From: Prostheceraeus crozeri
Lineage: Eukaryota; Platyhelminthes; Polycladida; Euryleptidae
Reading direction: 5' to 3'
Assembly (NCBI GenBank): GCA_907163375.1
Contig: CAJQUW010007059.1
Coordinates: 186,001-250,000 of the forward strand
Length of the DNA: 64,000 nt
Shown here piece by piece: positions 44,795 to 56,362 of the stretch (position 1 is its first letter; each line of letters begins with the position of its first letter). The notes below the pieces were generated by a model. That model worked only from the letters and a program-made list of their open reading frames with translations, had not been told where the DNA came from and did not search any database. The position numbers and the translations under genes are program-made.

Positions 44795-46894
44795 ATAATA
44801 ATATTAATAACATTAGCGGTTTTATTAAGCCTAGAGAAAGAGATATGCAGAAATCCCTATGAAGGAAGGCCTAAATAAAAGCATTTTCGTATACATGCAT
44901 ATAACAAAGCAGATGGAAAACACTGGAAGCATCGACGACGTGAAGTTTCGATTCTGCAATTGTCAACATCTTCGAGGAAGACTCGTGACGGGGAAGTCTG
45001 CTAGACACAACTTGTGTAGATATTGATAATTTCTGCAATAATCATGTAGAGTTTATTCTAGTGGTCAAAAAAGGATAGGTACTTATTACCATTCTAAAGA
45101 ATTTGAATCTTACGGATCTAAAACATAATCTAATAAACATATTCCAAAACGAACAAACTACATTTTGATGGATGCTATTAGAATGTTATCTATGATTTCA
45201 ACATCAGAAATAATTTTGACAATTAACTGTTACAATGCAAGGACAGTTTCTAATCGTTTGAAATAAAATCCGTACAGGTTTAGAATTCTAAAAATTTTAG
45301 TATGCACTACTACATTGCATTCATGGAACTCAGGGATACAAGGGCGAAGTTCCATTGTCGAAGCATCATTCAATCATGGACTAAGTTCGATGTTGCAGGA
45401 AGATAGGACATACCTTTGTAATTTGCTGTAAGATTAAGATTACGTATGAATAATTTCGATACATGATATTTCATAATGTTTTAATGAAGTCAAAGAATGG
45501 ATTGAATAACATCCATGATGCTGTTTTTTTAAATCTCAGACTGCTCCAAATTTTGATTCGTTTGAGAAGTTTTTACTATATATTACAGCAGGAAATGATC
45601 AATTCAATTATAACATTCCAGATTTGATTATAGATTGCGGTTGTAGAAGGAAATTTCTTATGAAGATATCACAATAGTGAGGACGTATGGACTGCTTGAC
45701 GATGCAGTGATGAAAGAACTCAACTAAATGGCTCGAAAAGTCGATCGAAGATATTATTCATATTTCTAGTGATATATGATTTCATTTCTCTTGGTCGCTA
45801 GAAAAATGTCTTCTCGATGACATGAAGAAATGAAAATTTCTCGATAGCCTAGGATACGCGGGTCATTAGCAAGGTCAAAATATATTCAGTATCTACTACT
45901 GACTTCTTATAAGGAGTAAAAATAAAATGCCGAATGATCAGAAAGTTGCGATCCCTTTAAATCTCTTAAAACCTCAAACTTATTTCCGAAAAAATTCACT
46001 TCAGTCTCTCCTCAAAAGTTGTCTGCGAATTTACCTGTAAGCTGATTTCAAACAGTTATATTTGTGAGACTAAGCGTCATTGAAGAAAATATTCGCGGGA
46101 TTCCGAATGAAATCCGAAATCTATACATTCAGTATCATTGCAATATTCTAGAAAGAATAATTAAATAAATATAAATAGATCAATATGAAAATAAGGAAGA
46201 ACCGCAAATAACCTACGGTTCTGTCGTGGTTTTAATATCGAGCGGATCGGGTGTCGAAATATAGACACGCGTCTAACTCCGTTGTGTATCATGAGCCTCA
46301 GATCTTGTAAAAGCTGTTAGTTTGGAAAGGTGTCTATTACGTTATGAAGTTACGTGGGATGTGATACATTGTAACTGAATCTCGTTTCCTCTGATAAAAT
46401 CATTAAGATACTTACTTCTTTTATGCCCGATAACGTGATTTGCAAAAAGAGATCCGCAATGTCTAGATTTGTGGCGATCAGAATGTGTGGGGTTTTTTCC
46501 AAGCATTCCCCTTCTAATGAATTGATTCTGTCTTACACCTCTCACTGCCACGGTTTTCTTTCAGAAAGTGATCTATGCTCCAATTATCTTCTCTTTCAGA
46601 GGTACTTTTTTCTTGGATTCTTGTTGTCTCTGCTGGGAATGCTGCTACATTCATTGATTTCACGAGAACTAACTGATTGCTAACTTCTCTATCATGGGTC
46701 GTTTTTTCTTGTTGGGCATTCGCAGGCACCGCTTTTCGTGTTGTGTCAGCCAGGTCATTCTTCCTTACACAAACTGAGAAAATTCGATGTTTCGATGTAA
46801 TGTACCCTTCTGCTATGGAGTCATTTCTGTTTCCCTCTTCTTCTACTGTTCGCATTGTGTTATGATTTGATTTCATGACACGTACCTGTTGGCC
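44795..46894. other. intron sequence, unassigned
   Basis: No family was recognised. At 46342-46876 long open frames overlap on both strands (for example minus 46514-46876, 120 residues, rich in Glu, Asn, Thr). Codon-free composition and absence of motifs leave them unsupported. Confidence 0.4.
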
Positions 46895-47023
46895 AAATAA
46901 AGACTTGTATTACGAATCTACCGTGAGAGCGGTGGCACTTCCCCAGACGAAGACAATCGAACCCTGGAGCCTGTACACTTCCGTACCGATGAGCGGCCTT
47001 TAACCAACCCGAGCTATCTTGCC
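46895..47023 (-). mobile_element. tRNA-derived SINE, family B
   Basis: The minus strand begins GGCAAGATAGCTCGGGTTGG (A box in TAGCTCGGGTTGG, 47016-47004) and has CAGGGTTCGATTGT (B box at 46963-46953). A non-tRNA body with GTCTGGGGAAGTGCC and CGTAATACAAGTC follows. The head resembles a tRNA with a long middle. The 3' limit is uncertain. It is not related to family A beyond the promoter boxes. Confidence 0.65.
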
Positions 47024-47699
47024 ACTTTGATGCACTTGGAAAATGTTTCAAGTTAGATTATTCATCGACAACATCCACAACTTCATAAAGCAGAGAGAAT
47101 ACGGGCATCGACTAAATCGTCGCTAAGACTATTTGTTTAACATCATGAATATTGTCATAGTCCTAAAAAGGATTTCCCTGTCTTCTGATAATTTGATCTC
47201 ATACCTCCCATGACAAATAACCCTAATAAAACGAGCAACAATCCTATAGATTGGAAGCAGTTTTGTCAATTAAGTATCCAACACTTTCCAGCATTTCTGA
47301 TTTTAAGATCAATATTACATTGTTCGGCACAATTCATTGCAAAAACTTCCCTGCATTGATCAGTCTAACACCAGATGAGATGTAATGAGATTGATCCACA
47401 ACCAATGAAAGTTTAATTCACTATATACTGAGCTATTTTCAGGAGAGCAGATAATCGCGATTCTTTCTGTACCCATTCTCTTAGCAAAAGCGAAAACTGT
47501 CTCTATTTGTAATTAAATCATTCTGTAATTCTTATCCTCAAATTGGTCAATAGAGCACATTTGCTTCTTCGTACATATTGACATGATTTTCGTCAAAGTG
47601 TCAATGAAATTCATGCTTATTCTTCAAAAAGAATGAGTAAAGAGTAGTGTGAGTAGAGCCCAGCATATTTTTTCAACGACAAAAATAGAAGATGACATA
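47024..47699. other. intron sequence, nothing recognised
   Basis: No gene or repeat family was recognised. Confidence 0.45.
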
Positions 47700-47958
47700 A
47701 GTGGTGCGTTCGAAAACCTCGTGGACTCGAAAAGAAAACAATAAGATATCAAGTCTCGCTTTTCTTTGTTTGACAGTATGAGAGTCTAGACACAAATTAA
47801 CCTAGCTTCAGTCAGATGTTTTGACCTCGGTGACTCTGCCATCGATTTCAGCGTAATGCACCCAAATTTGGACATTAATGAGTCACCTCCGGTCCCGTTG
47901 TTCATTCATTCATTTCCATCCGATATGACGACCTCAAGAGGTTGAATTCCGAGCAATA

Positions 47959-48345
47959 GTGCGATTCTTGAGAAGGAAGGGACGAACTGGCGCTGAGATT
48001 GTTGGTGAGCTACGTGATGTATATAGAGAAGAAAGCCCATCCAAGAGTTTCGTTTACAATTGGATGCGAGAATTTGCCGGAGACCGAACATCAGTATTCG
48101 ATGAAAAATGCGGAGGGCGACCAGTGCAGATCGGAGAGAACAGGGAACAAGAGATTTCTACGATCATTCGAGACAACAGAAGAATGACTATTCGAGAATT
48201 ATCGACACGTGCCAACATCAACATGGATTCGTGCAATCGAATCCTCAAATCATTAGGTGTTCGGAAACTGTCTTCAAGATTTTTTCGCGATTTTTCACAA
48301 GAGAAATTATGGATCGACGTTTGGAGTGCTGTGAGGTATTTTTAA
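47959..48345 (+). pseudogene. mariner-like transposase, DNA-binding N-terminus
   Basis: Reads VRFLRRKGRTGAEIVGELRD (first helix-turn-helix), SFVYNWMREFAGDRTSVFDE, GGRPV (the GRP hinge motif between the two DNA-binding parts), then NRRMTIRELSTRANINMDSC and LGVRKLSSRF, the second helix-turn-helix and the linker conserved in mariners. It stops at TAA 48343-48345, where the catalytic domain should begin. The in-frame upstream region (from about 47935) adds EFRAI, but no ATG is preserved. Confidence 0.85.
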
Positions 48346-48349
48346 GATT

Positions 48350-48457
48350 ATTAAAATTAACGGATTGTCACCCGAACACTTTCGCGCGGCCTTCGATGAA
48401 CTTGTGGACTGGGTGCAGAAGTGTATTGGCTGTCAAGGTAGTTATATTGAAAAGTAG
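48350..48457 (+). pseudogene. mariner-like transposase, C-terminal end
   Basis: In a different frame from the N-terminal part: LSPEHFRAAFDELVDWVQKC, then IGCQGSYIEK and TAG. A Trp-x-x-Lys-Cys-hydrophobic stretch and a final G-x-Y-x-E-K is the usual end of mariner transposases. Together with the N-terminal piece this brackets the deletion. Confidence 0.75.
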
Positions 48458-48572
48458 TAAGAAATTTCACCTGTATGAGTGCTAGTATGACCATTGCTTG
48501 TAAATTGACATGAAACATTGATTGGAATATAAAAATTTCTATTCGAGTCCACGAGGTTTCAAACGCACCACG

Positions 48573-50289
48573 TACTTGGAAAGTTTCCTTTGATTCAGAA
48601 TGACATACAAGACAACTCGGGCGTCAAAGGAAGATCGAAAAATATTTCAGGAGCGATATGCGTGTATACTTTTAACTTGCCCCAAACATGGCGTAGAATC
48701 ATATAGCAAATCTGGGGTGGAACATCCACCTAAACTGGAAGCTCCATGCCACATGTCACAATTTTTTCCGTTTTTATGTCTGCGAAAATTGCTGCATCTG
48801 ACTGCACATTGAAAAATATGAAGTTCTTCATTTTATTTATAAACAGATTTCTCATAGAAATCTCTATCACATAACTGGATACAGTGGAATCTACTACATG
48901 GTCAGATGCCGTTTTCAGTTCTGTTTGCAGGAAAAATTCAACACTCCCTCTGAATCCTATATATTTAACATCCCCTTTCATGGAGGTTAAAGTCTGGCTT
49001 TGTGTAACTCATCACACATACTTTGTCCATGAAAAGTCTTTCACTTATGAGACGTTAGATTATTTGCCGGTGCATTTCCTTCATCACGACAACAAAAAAT
49101 GTCCTTTGATTTTTCACTATCCAATTCCTGATTTCCACACATTGGAATTTCGGCTTTATGGTAAGGAATTTTCAATTTTAAGTGAATGAATAGATGAAAT
49201 CATGTAACTATTTCAACATTGATAGCGTGTATGCAAGAGTAAGGGGAAAAGACAGTTGTACCTGATTGCTTATTGCTGTTATTAGTATTGTCATGGAAAA
49301 CATTGACGCAAGTCTTATGTTAGTTACGTGTCTATCATAAGTGCCATACCATGGAATTGTATCAAGCATATTCTCAGTCAATGATGACGTAAGAATGACA
49401 TCATGAAGAATCAACAGTGATAATAGATGTTATGAATAGCTGTTTGATTTCCATTTGAAGAGAAATCATTAAACAAGTTTAAGCTGCTGCTGCAAACGTC
49501 ATTAGAAACTTAAAAATTATGGTTTACAAATTTACTATTTACGCTAATTTACTGTCTGTGTAAGAGTAACAATATTTTGTCATCTTCAAGGTGACTACCT
49601 GACGAGAAAAAGTGACTTTCAACATTCAATTTGATATACTCAGCAACTACAAGTAGAAAGATTTACTCAACTCCGTGTCAACAACATCATGCGTGTGGTT
49701 GTTTTGCCACACATAATTTTACACGATAACATTTATATATGAGAAGTGAGAGTAGTGTTACAATGCGACAGCAATCTGAGACCGTAGAAGTCCATGGACA
49801 TGGATTAACGGGTGCATGTGTTAGAGTGAATTCTCTGTGAGACAGTTGATCTAGCCTATCTCATTTTTTTGCATTGCATTTCAATGGTTTGGCGTTGTAC
49901 TTCCTATAGCATCGATGGTGTGAGTTATCCATAGGACATTTCAAGTAATCAGCATCGACGGCTGTTTGAATTCTTTTTTTCATACACTCACCGCGTTTCC
50001 CGTTTCAATTACTGCAAAATAATAAATTGTTTAACACTCTTATTAAGGTGTTTTTAACTGTCTGCTGCAGATTAATAAAAGTTTCTCGCTGCTAAAAGGT
50101 TGGGACCCGAAAAGTCCGAGACAAAAACGCCTGTAAACATTGGTTTTTTAACTCTTGCAGAAAATAAAGGGAGAGCATCCTTTCACTTGCACATAGCTAT
50201 GTAAAAAACTGTTGATCATTATTCGGCTAAATGCAGATTCCTTGATATTTCTCAGGATTTTAGACGAAGAATGTCTTCTCAATATTATT
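48573..50289. other. intron sequence, nothing recognised
   Basis: No gene or repeat family was recognised. Confidence 0.45.
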
Positions 50290-50605
50290 AAGTTATATAA
50301 ACCGTGAAATAAACATTATTATTTTATTACACCCATAAGTGCATAAAGCACCAAACCAAAGCAAGTTTACAAACGTAGTTGTATAAAGTAAAGTCGACAA
50401 ATGCATTGATGATCTATACAGGTAGGCCTACTGGGAAAGTAACAAAGTTCGCTTTTCAAAATAGCGAATTGTACAAGTTCTTCTTGAAGCTCAGTAGGGA
50501 CGTAGAGTTCACAATGTCAGGGGGCAGGGAATTCCAATCGTCAATGACACGATGGGGAAAATATTCACGGGCTTGAACCTCTAAAGGGTTTTTTGAAGAT
50601 TTTAA
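50290..50605 (-). pseudogene. 3' fragment of a LINE
   Basis: The minus strand reads NPLEVQAREYFPHRVIDDWN, SLPPDIVNSTSLLSFKKNLY and a stop at 50456-50458. W-N-S-L-P followed by the hydrophobic-S-F-K-x-x-L pattern is the well-known C-terminus of Jockey/CR1-type LINE proteins. A 3' tail of about 160 bases follows, ending around 50300 in a run rich in AAT units. It is a heavily 5'-truncated copy; the plus-strand open frame 50379-50576 is its shadow. Confidence 0.75.
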
Positions 50606-50689
50606 CATGATTGACCTGTTTTAAAATTTTATAACAACTGGTCTAGCTAGATGTTTTTACATTACTACAAGTTTTCTCAATCAAGTTAG

Positions 50690-50866
50690 TACAAAGCGCG
50701 ATGAATTTAGTCAATTTAGTCTTGGGAGCAGACAAATTACTCCACTTTCAAATCATACAAAAATTGATGAACATAAACCATAGCACTTAAAAATCAACCA
50801 ATGGGTTTCACGGTGACATTCGACATAATTAGAAGCATTCGTGCTAACTGCTAGCTACCGTGATCC
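50690..50866 (+). repeat. left arm of a 3.4-kb-spaced inverted repeat
   Basis: Matches the inverse of 53972-54140: gaatttagtcaattta, a weaker middle with gcagacaaattac, then accaatgggtttca, gtgacattcgaca, gcattcgtgcta and tgctagctacc in the same order. The inner 70 bases are best kept. The two arms may be the ends of an old transposon enclosing the Penelope-like remnant, or two copies of one repeat. Confidence 0.75.
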
Positions 50867-52148
50867 ATCTTACAAGTGATTTGGACATTTCTCTATTCAA
50901 ACATATCATCAATCACAAGTTTCGAGTTGAATGAAGAGCAAATAACGTTCCACAATCCTTATATCTGCTTAACATGATGAAACTCACATCAAGCATTTAC
51001 CAAGTATCTAATGTGTTGTCAAAAAGAAAATCTGTAAAATTATCAGTTGCACATTCTCGCCATTGATAGCATTCTCCACGAGGCATGAGTCGATCTCAAT
51101 TACTGAACTGAAATGCGGTGCTAACTTGAAGAGCCTCGACTGTCAAGTTAGTGAGTAAAGTTCTTATGATATTTGAAATGCTCATTGAAGTTGATCGATG
51201 AAACATACTCTCTTCTTCTCATTGTAACATGACATTTCACATGAGACTTGAAAGTTGACAATAATTCATCGGTTGAATCAACGGCGAATATGACGAAAGA
51301 AAAGGAAAATCATGATTCCGTCCCAAACAACTTCACTCGAACGTTTGCGGACAGGAGCAATGTCAAACACAGATGTTGCAGGGTCATCCACAATGATAAA
51401 TTGTAGATATATAATTCGATCGTAGAATTCATAGACATACGAAGATATTGATGTTGGCACCTTTTAAAGAAGTTGTGGTCATAATGCGGTAGAGCTGCCG
51501 GATTAACAGCACGCAAGCGTCCTTTGGAGTGCGAACACTGAATAATAATATTATTCTCGTCCATGTAGCATCTGGCCCCTAGAAGTCTGTCCCACGAAGA
51601 CAACGTGCCCATATCTTCCTTATTTCTTTAACGTCACGATTACAATCATCCGATGGTTGTACATGTAAAGTTTACATGGAATATCCCTATTGAGATACCG
51701 ATCTGTTGTACATGTGGCCGTCAATCTTTTAATTCCAGTTTCCGAACGAAACTAATTTCGTAACTGATTTAGGGGTTATAGTAGGGCTGCTCGCTACGAA
51801 GGCAACCATGCCAAGGATTAACTGGGAACTTTTTTTTGATGAACCGGTTCTCTCCCCTTCGAGACTTCTTCGTTGGCTCTGCTTTTCACTGACTTCATAT
51901 TTATCTGTAAATGTCTTGCTAATTTTGGTAAATCAACTCTGCTTATACTTCACCTACCAATTCTCAATATATCATGTGAAAATTTCGTCTGTGTGGCATC
52001 TTGAGTAGGAAGAATGTCGCCCCTGTCTAAGTGAACAGTGCTTAGCACAAAATGCAGATATGACGAAGGAAGATAATGTTTCGGAGAATGCAAAGAAATC
52101 CATATCGGACATTCCTTAAAATGTTTTAAAATAAAAACGACAAGTATT
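50867..52148. other. intron sequence, unassigned
   Basis: Nothing was recognised with confidence. The minus-strand open frame 51310-51612 (100 residues) includes a coding-like stretch NIIIQCSHSKGRLRAVNPAA but no known motif. It could be a transposon remnant. Confidence 0.4.
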
Positions 52149-52190
52149 GGTCGATCGATTTCATGTCCATTTTCATGACATATCTTCAGG
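52149..52190 (-). ncRNA. degenerate hammerhead-like motif of the second Penelope-like remnant
   Basis: Minus strand: CTGAAGA (core needs CUGAUGA), stem ATGTC...GACAT (5 bp), GAAA, then TCGATCGACC. Layout and position (3' of the GIY-YIG frame) are as in 24790-24825, but the core is altered and no clear GUC cleavage triplet remains. Confidence 0.35.
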
Positions 52191-52364
52191 ACAAACAGAT
52201 AAATCTAGATAAAACCTTTAAATACAACAGGATGAGAACTTGTCAAGCTAAAAGAACAATTGGCAATTGCGTCTAACTCCTCGAAAATTGAATACAAGCT
52301 AAAACAATACAATAAGAGCTGATTTACATTTACAATTACGTCTAAAACTGTCAAGGTCACAATG

Positions 52365-52679
52365 CTAAAACAATAAAATTGGGACTGAAGATTCGTGTTC
52401 GTTCATCAAGGTTGAACTATTGATTTCTTTCATGACCAGACTTTCAGCAGTGCGACTGTACTTTGTGCGAAAAACTATTTGGAAATTGTCATAGCTATTT
52501 CTATGAACATGTTTGGTAATTTCAGAATCTTTAGGTCTACCTTCCAAGTGTTCACGAATTCTGGTGATAAAGTGCCTACGAGTCTCACCAATATAGCAAT
52601 TGTCACATTGCCAACATTTCAATTTGTATACAAGATTAGAGGCGAGACTCATAGGCACTTTATCTTTGTTCGGAAACAA
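52365..52679 (-). pseudogene. Penelope-like GIY-YIG endonuclease domain, second element
   Basis: The 104-residue frame reads ASNLVYKLKCWQCDNCYIGE (VYK and CYIGE forming GIY-YIG, with the C-x2-C-x2-C cysteines of the Penelope type), then TRRHFITRIREHLEGRPKDS, EITKHVHRN and a tail RTAESLVMKEINSSTLMNEH with the conserved late Glu-Asn region. The domain is nearly complete, but no RT is found upstream (higher coordinates), so the element is 5' truncated or eroded. It belongs to a lineage different from the element at 24660-29500. Confidence 0.85.
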
Positions 52680-52745
52680 GATTGTAATTCCTTAAAATGG
52701 TTTCAGAATTCAGATGGTGTTGGCAATGACTTTGACCATGTCTAG

Positions 52746-53971
52746 TCAAATGGTAAGTATATTTAGCTAAAGTAGCAACTCAGTATTTGCCAATGTGATT
52801 GCAAATTCTATGTCATTAAAATAACTCTTATTGTTACGATTGTTGTTACGACGATATTGTTACTTATTGTTATTGTATCTAGTACCACACGTGAGATGTG
52901 CATTTTTACTGTTTCTGATATACCATCGATCATGATAGCAATGTAGAAGAAGAGTAGTGGAAGAATAGTATTTTACAAATCCTTCGAGTTACGTTGATTA
53001 CTTTAGAAAGAGAACTGTTTTTTTAATAAACTTCGATGGATGTGACTATTACCTTACGAATCAGCCATGATAGCAAGAAATGTATTCTTGCGCTTGTCAT
53101 GCTAAAATTTATCTGATGCTGAAAAAGTAACGCATCATAATCCAAGACAATGAATGATCACAATTTATTAAGATATGTACGTAAATGGGTCCACAAAATT
53201 ATCCCTATGAAAGAAAGACATTTAATTGTGAACCATAAAATCGCAACTAAGAAAACACATGTACTCACATGTATAAATGTAGTTGCGTTGTAACCACATA
53301 GAGTATTATGATTCAACAATTTATAACTCACTTCTACACGATGACTGCTATTTTCCCTAAAATACAGCTTGTTAGCTAACAATTTAGGTAAGCGGACTTA
53401 ACAGATCAATTTCACTGCTTGGAGAAAAACTATTAACTATATTTAACAAGTTAACAAACTCAAAAATTGAGCTACGAAGTAGAATAAGATGCTAATTTTT
53501 TGCATGACGACTTGAATCATAATGCTGTTCGTCAATGCTTTTGTAATTAAACCTATTTCCTTTTAAGTTAAATGTCATAAAATTCTTATTTTAGTATCTT
53601 CTAAATTCTATAAAAATTTTATTCTATTTGATGCCTAATGAGTATCATGCTACTTCAATACTAAGATCTCAAGTATCGAATAGATAGCATGTAAGTATAG
53701 GAATAATTTGCAAAACTCTACCTTTTCAAAAATTTATCAAGTATTTTTTAGACCCCAGGAACATAATCTCCCTTAAAAAGCTGAATCTTTTGACACAAAA
53801 GTTTTCGCTGCATGCTGACATTTTCTGGAGTTGAAACTCTGTCAATTACATCCCCTCTATGTGCTTAGCACTTCCTCATTTGAGTAAAAATCAACCCTTT
53901 AAAATATTACGCCGAAGCTTAGTAGGGTCTAAACTTCAATAGTTAACTGTGTGTATCACATCTAGGAAGAA
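52746..53971. other. intron sequence, nothing recognised
   Basis: No gene was recognised. Short gttgttacgat/ttattgtta units lie near 52830-52880. Confidence 0.45.
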
Positions 53972-54140
53972 TCAAGGTAGCTAGCAGCTAGCACGAATGC
54001 CTAATAATGTCGAATGTCACTCTGAAACCCATTGGTTAATTATTTAGTAAGTGTAATATGACTACAAGAAACTGATTGTAATTTGACTGCTTACTGTATT
54101 ATTGTAAATTGACTAAATTCGCGTGGGACAAATTTCATTG
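53972..54140 (-). repeat. right arm of the 3.4-kb-spaced inverted repeat
   Basis: Inverse copy of 50690-50866. It is followed at 54110-54220 by a loose cluster of aaattgac/gacaaatttcatt units, a local low-copy duplication. Confidence 0.75.
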
Positions 54141-54532
54141 GCTTTGGACAAATTTCATTTCTCACTGGACTAAATTGAGTGACTATGGGAATAAATTGAC
54201 TGCACTGTACAGTTGAAGGCCGGTTGACAAAATATCGAGAAATATGCTACTAAGTTATTCTCACCAGCTTTGGCTCATCTTTACTTTCTTTTCTCGTATG
54301 TAAAACAAAAAATGCTGCTTATTGATAAATGAATATCTACATGTATATCAAGCTTTTTAATGCTTACACTGACTTCAAAGCGCTCTACTACTTTTGAAAG
54401 GCAAATAAGAATGATTGTCAGATATATTGGACGAAGTTCTAATCGAACCATGACCTTTACGTATGATGAATTTGTTTCAGAGATGGGGATAAAGTAGTGA
54501 TCATTTAATGTCACAAACAGATGCTTTGTTAC
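54141..54532. other. intron sequence next to the exon donor
   Basis: Nothing recognised apart from the repeated aaatttcatt/aaattga words at its left end. Confidence 0.45.
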
Positions 54533-54669
54533 CTGTGAAACGATTAGGTCTTCCAGCTTTTATGATTTCTTGTCCCTTGATACGCACACATAAATGCATC
54601 ATGATCAGCATAGTCACTGTCATTATTATACTCTGGAGCAACAGAGGAAGCTCATAATGCCTTCCGAAC
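54533..54669 (-). CDS. SLC66A2: SLC66A2 (PQLC1)-like transporter, internal exon
   Basis: The 137-base exon encodes FGRHYELPLLLQSIIMTVTM, LIMMHLCVRI and a polar loop KGQEIIKAGRPNRFT. This is the third helix region of the family (a W-F-G-x-x-[FY]-E-x-P-L-L-x-Q-S pattern) and the start of the cytoplasmic loop. The acceptor is gtttcAG at 54671-54670, the donor ACAG|GTAACA at 54533/54532. Its first G completes a Trp codon (TG|G) of the preceding exon, which I did not find, and its last G is joined to AT of exon 24302-24518 as Asp. The next intron downstream is about 30.0 kb. Confidence 0.92.
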
Positions 54670-55011
54670 CTGAAACATAGAAATGATCATCACAGCAACA
54701 ACGAATATTCACAGAATGTGCTCGGGTATTATTCTACTGAGTATCCTTCTGGGTGAAAAGGGAAACATAACTTCGAACTGCAATATACATTATTTTACAT
54801 TGATGATTAGGTCACAAAGTGAATAGATGGAATGGGAAAAAAAGTCAAATTCATCATTGGTCACTTATCAACTGTGTGCGACTCTTCTTTTCACAAATCA
54901 AGAATTCGATTAATCACGCTCAGCATTGCTCACAGTGAACGTACAGTAAATTTACATGAATGTGGACCTACAGCAGACTACAGCGGAAAAATGTAGACCT
55001 ATATGTATGTA
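54670..55011. other. intron sequence, nothing recognised
   Basis: Lies between the exon and the mariner-like element; no feature seen. Confidence 0.45.
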
Positions 55012-55347
55012 CGTGGTGTGATCCAAAATGTCCCGGACTAACCTACTTGCAGATAACCTGTGATAACGAATACTACTTCAGATGTAAATTTAGGTCTTTA
55101 AGGCATGAGAAATATGGTTGCCGAAATTTTTCCGGTCAGTTTTCTATTTTTTCAAAATTTTCAAACATTTTTGTCTGAATTTCAAGATTTTCCTATAAAT
55201 TCTAGCGATTTAGAATTAATATATTTAGATTAACTTGACAGTTAAGCTATCACTAATAACCTGACTAATAATTAACGGAAAAACAAATGTTTTGTTCCAG
55301 AAAACAGTTTACTTTTCAATGTATGAGCCGTTAGCATTCGTCACTTT

Positions 55348-56076
55348 TTACCAACGAAGTCTCAATTCACAAAAAGCTTTATGAAAAAATTCCGGTGTCA
55401 AAGAATCAAAAAACTCAGTAACTGCATCCCGCAGTTCAACTGGCGATTCAAAATGGTGTCCACGAAGATGCTTTTTGAGGAATCTAAACAGATAGAAGTC
55501 ACTTGGGGCCAAGTCAGGTGAATAAGGAGGATGGCTCAATAGTTGAAATCCGTTTCTCGTTAAGGCATTGGTTGTCTCCTGCGAGGTGTGAATCGGAGCA
55601 TTGTCATGAAGCAAGTAGAGGGGAATGTTTCGTGGCTTTCTTATTTTCTTCCTCGCTTCAGATAACAGATTGGAATAATATTCGCTATTGATTCTTACTC
55701 CTTTATCCGCAAAGTCAACCAGTTGGATTCCCGAAGCGTTCCAAAAGACCGTCAGCATCAACGACCGGCGATGTGATGTTCCGGATCGCATTTTCAAAGG
55801 GGCAGACTCGCCTGATTTTCGCCACTCTGCAGATTCTCGCTTACTTTGAGGCAGATACAAACTTAAAGGTGTTTCATCCTCTGTAAGGATGCAGTTCAGA
55901 AACTGATCTCCGTGCATTTCGAGGAGATCCAAATTTGACTGTGCCGCCAGAAGTCTGTTCTCCTTCATTTCAGGTGACAGAAACTTCGGTACGAAACGTG
56001 ATGCCAGTTTGCGATATCCAAGTCTTTCGATGATGTCATGACAGGAGTGATAACTGATTCGCAACTCTCTTGACAA
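55348..56076 (-). pseudogene. mariner-like transposase, catalytic part (DD34D)
   Basis: Begins inside the second DNA-binding region (SRELRISYHSCHDIIERLGY), then LASRFVPKFLSPEMKENRL, the first catalytic Asp in NCILTEDETPLSLY, LMLTVFWNASGI, LYLLHDNAPIHTS (second Asp) and HPPYSPDLAPSDFYLF with the third Asp. The second to third spacing is 34 residues, so DD34D, mariner proper. The C-terminus is FFDSLTPEFFHKAFCELRLR and a stop. All three catalytic residues and the YSPDLAPSD motif are intact. The copy is inactive only through the upstream frameshifts. Confidence 0.93.
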
Positions 56077-56362
56077 CTCACGATGGTTATCCTTCTGTGT
56101 GCTGTAATCACTTCATCGCACTGACTCGATTTCTCTTCCGGAATCTCCTGCGGCCGACCAACAGTTGAAAATCTTGCTCCACAGATTGTCTTCCGCGTTT
56201 AAATTCGCTTATCCAGAAATAAGCAGTAGTTCTCGATGGAGCTTTGCTTCCATATGCCAGGCTTAATTCCTTTAGAATGTCACCATTAGCGAAGCCGCGG
56301 ATCAGGAGGTATCGTATCACACTGCGATATTCGACTGAAGACACGCTTGTCACATCCATCAT
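56077..56362 (-). pseudogene. mariner-like transposase, N-terminal part
   Basis: ATG start, SVEYRSVIRYLLIRGFANGD, then APSRTTAYFWISEFKRGRQS (first helix-turn-helix and WISEF-type motif). Around 56175 the sense passes into another frame, where VGRPQEIPEE supplies the GRP motif, and it passes again near 56110 into the frame of the next segment. At least two frameshifts therefore separate it from the catalytic part. Confidence 0.8.

Larger units (their letters stand above)
47700..48572 (+). mobile_element. internally deleted mariner-like element
   Basis: 873 bp between TA dinucleotides (47698-47699, 48573-48574). The terminal inverted repeats of about 38 bases share GTGGTGCGTT, CCTCGTGGACTCGAA and AGAAA. 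Inside are the N-terminal and the extreme C-terminal part of a transposase but not the catalytic middle. Full mariners are about 1.3 kb, so some 400-500 bases have been lost. Movement would need a transposase supplied from elsewhere. Confidence 0.85.

Noticed and set aside
46342-46876. Host exon or gene (long frames on both strands)
   Set aside because: No known motif, overlapping frames in both directions and no convincing splice sites; composition can explain it.
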